Shown here: piece after piece, positions 5,974 through 6,087 of the stretch
Layout: the number at the start of each line of letters is the position of its first letter
Position numbering within the stretch: position 1 is the stretch's first letter
Source of the DNA: Bacteroidales bacterium
Lineage (GTDB): Bacteria > Bacteroidota > Bacteroidia > Bacteroidales > JAADGE01
Length of the DNA: 6,087 nt
Direction of reading: 5' to 3'
Assembly: GCA_029932445.1 (NCBI GenBank)
Contig: JAOZQB010000174.1
Coordinates: 1-6,087, forward strand
Notes under the pieces: model-generated
The model's database searches: none
What the model saw: the letters and a program-made list of their open reading frames with translations, nothing else
Told to the model about the DNA's origin: nothing
Position numbers and translations under genes: made by a program

Positions 5974-6023
5974 TGTTTTCCCCGTATTAAGCAGAGAATA
6001 AAAGTGTGTAAATCCTTTTTTGT

Positions 6024-6031
6024 TATATTTG
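6024..6031 (+). promoter_or_regulatory. Possible promoter -7 box before the last gene
   Basis: TATATTTG fully matches the Bacteroidota -7 consensus TAnnTTTG and lies 15 bp upstream of the ATG at 6047. No good -33 element is seen 19-21 bp upstream. If real, the next gene is transcribed separately from the ArsR-family gene with a very short leader. Confidence 0.4.
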
Positions 6032-6046
6032 CAGGAAAAAAAGCAA

Positions 6047-6087
6047 ATGAGCAAAAAAAGAGTTACAAAACAGTTTAATTTTGAAAC
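6047..6087 (+). CDS. Start of an unidentified gene, truncated by the window end
   Basis: An ATG at 6047 opens a frame without stop to the window end, encoding MSKKRVTKQFNFE and an incomplete codon. It lies 73 bp after the ArsR-family gene on the same strand, behind a TATATTTG box and an A/G-rich leader with AGGA at 6033-6036. The basic, lysine-rich start looks cytosolic rather than a signal peptide. Thirteen residues are too few to name a family, and a chance open frame cannot be excluded. Confidence 0.5.
   Translation, partial: MSKKRVTKQFNFE

Noticed and set aside
5969..5990. TTAAT...ATTAA inverted repeat just after the ArsR-family gene as a terminator.
   Set aside because: The 5-bp A/T arms, an 11-base loop and no T-run do not make a credible intrinsic terminator.

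Overview
The window reads as a low-GC chromosomal segment of a member of the Bacteroidota. The evidence is a C-terminal type IX secretion (T9SS) sorting domain on the first protein, A-rich translation starts without clear Shine-Dalgarno sequences, several promoter -7 boxes of the form TAnnTTTG, and protein sequences typical of that phylum. I see no phage, transposon, CRISPR or RNA gene, and base composition gives no obvious sign of recent transfer.

Layout from left to right. Positions 1-1196 (+) hold the 3' end of a secreted, repeat-built surface protein: four tandem beta-sandwich-like units of 76-78 residues followed directly by a T9SS type A sorting domain. A perfect 54-bp palindrome (1201-1254) follows, acting as a two-way terminator against the convergent pepP-like Xaa-Pro aminopeptidase gene (1252-2643, -). 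A 110-bp divergent promoter region separates that gene from a two-gene operon: rbfA (2754-3089, +), then a LolC/LolE/FtsX-type ABC permease (3089-4318, +) whose start codon overlaps the rbfA stop. The permease gene runs tail-to-tail into a YbdL-like methionine aminotransferase gene (4315-5487, -), the two stop codons interlocking on a single TTAA. A 180-bp divergent region (5488-5667) carries promoters for the aminotransferase and for a small ArsR-family regulator (5668-5973, +). The last ~110 bases hold a promoter-like TATATTTG and the first codons of an unidentified gene that leaves the window.

The genes do not form one pathway. The core is housekeeping: peptide turnover, 30S ribosome maturation, envelope lipoprotein export and amino-acid transamination. 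It is flanked by one accessory surface protein and one small sensor-regulator. I found no convincing undescribed multi-gene system. The points most worth a second look are the repeat array of the surface protein, the long perfect terminator palindrome beside a tail-to-tail junction with no terminator at all, the C-terminal cysteine cluster of the ArsR protein together with inverted repeats over its own promoter, and the rbfA-permease coupling.
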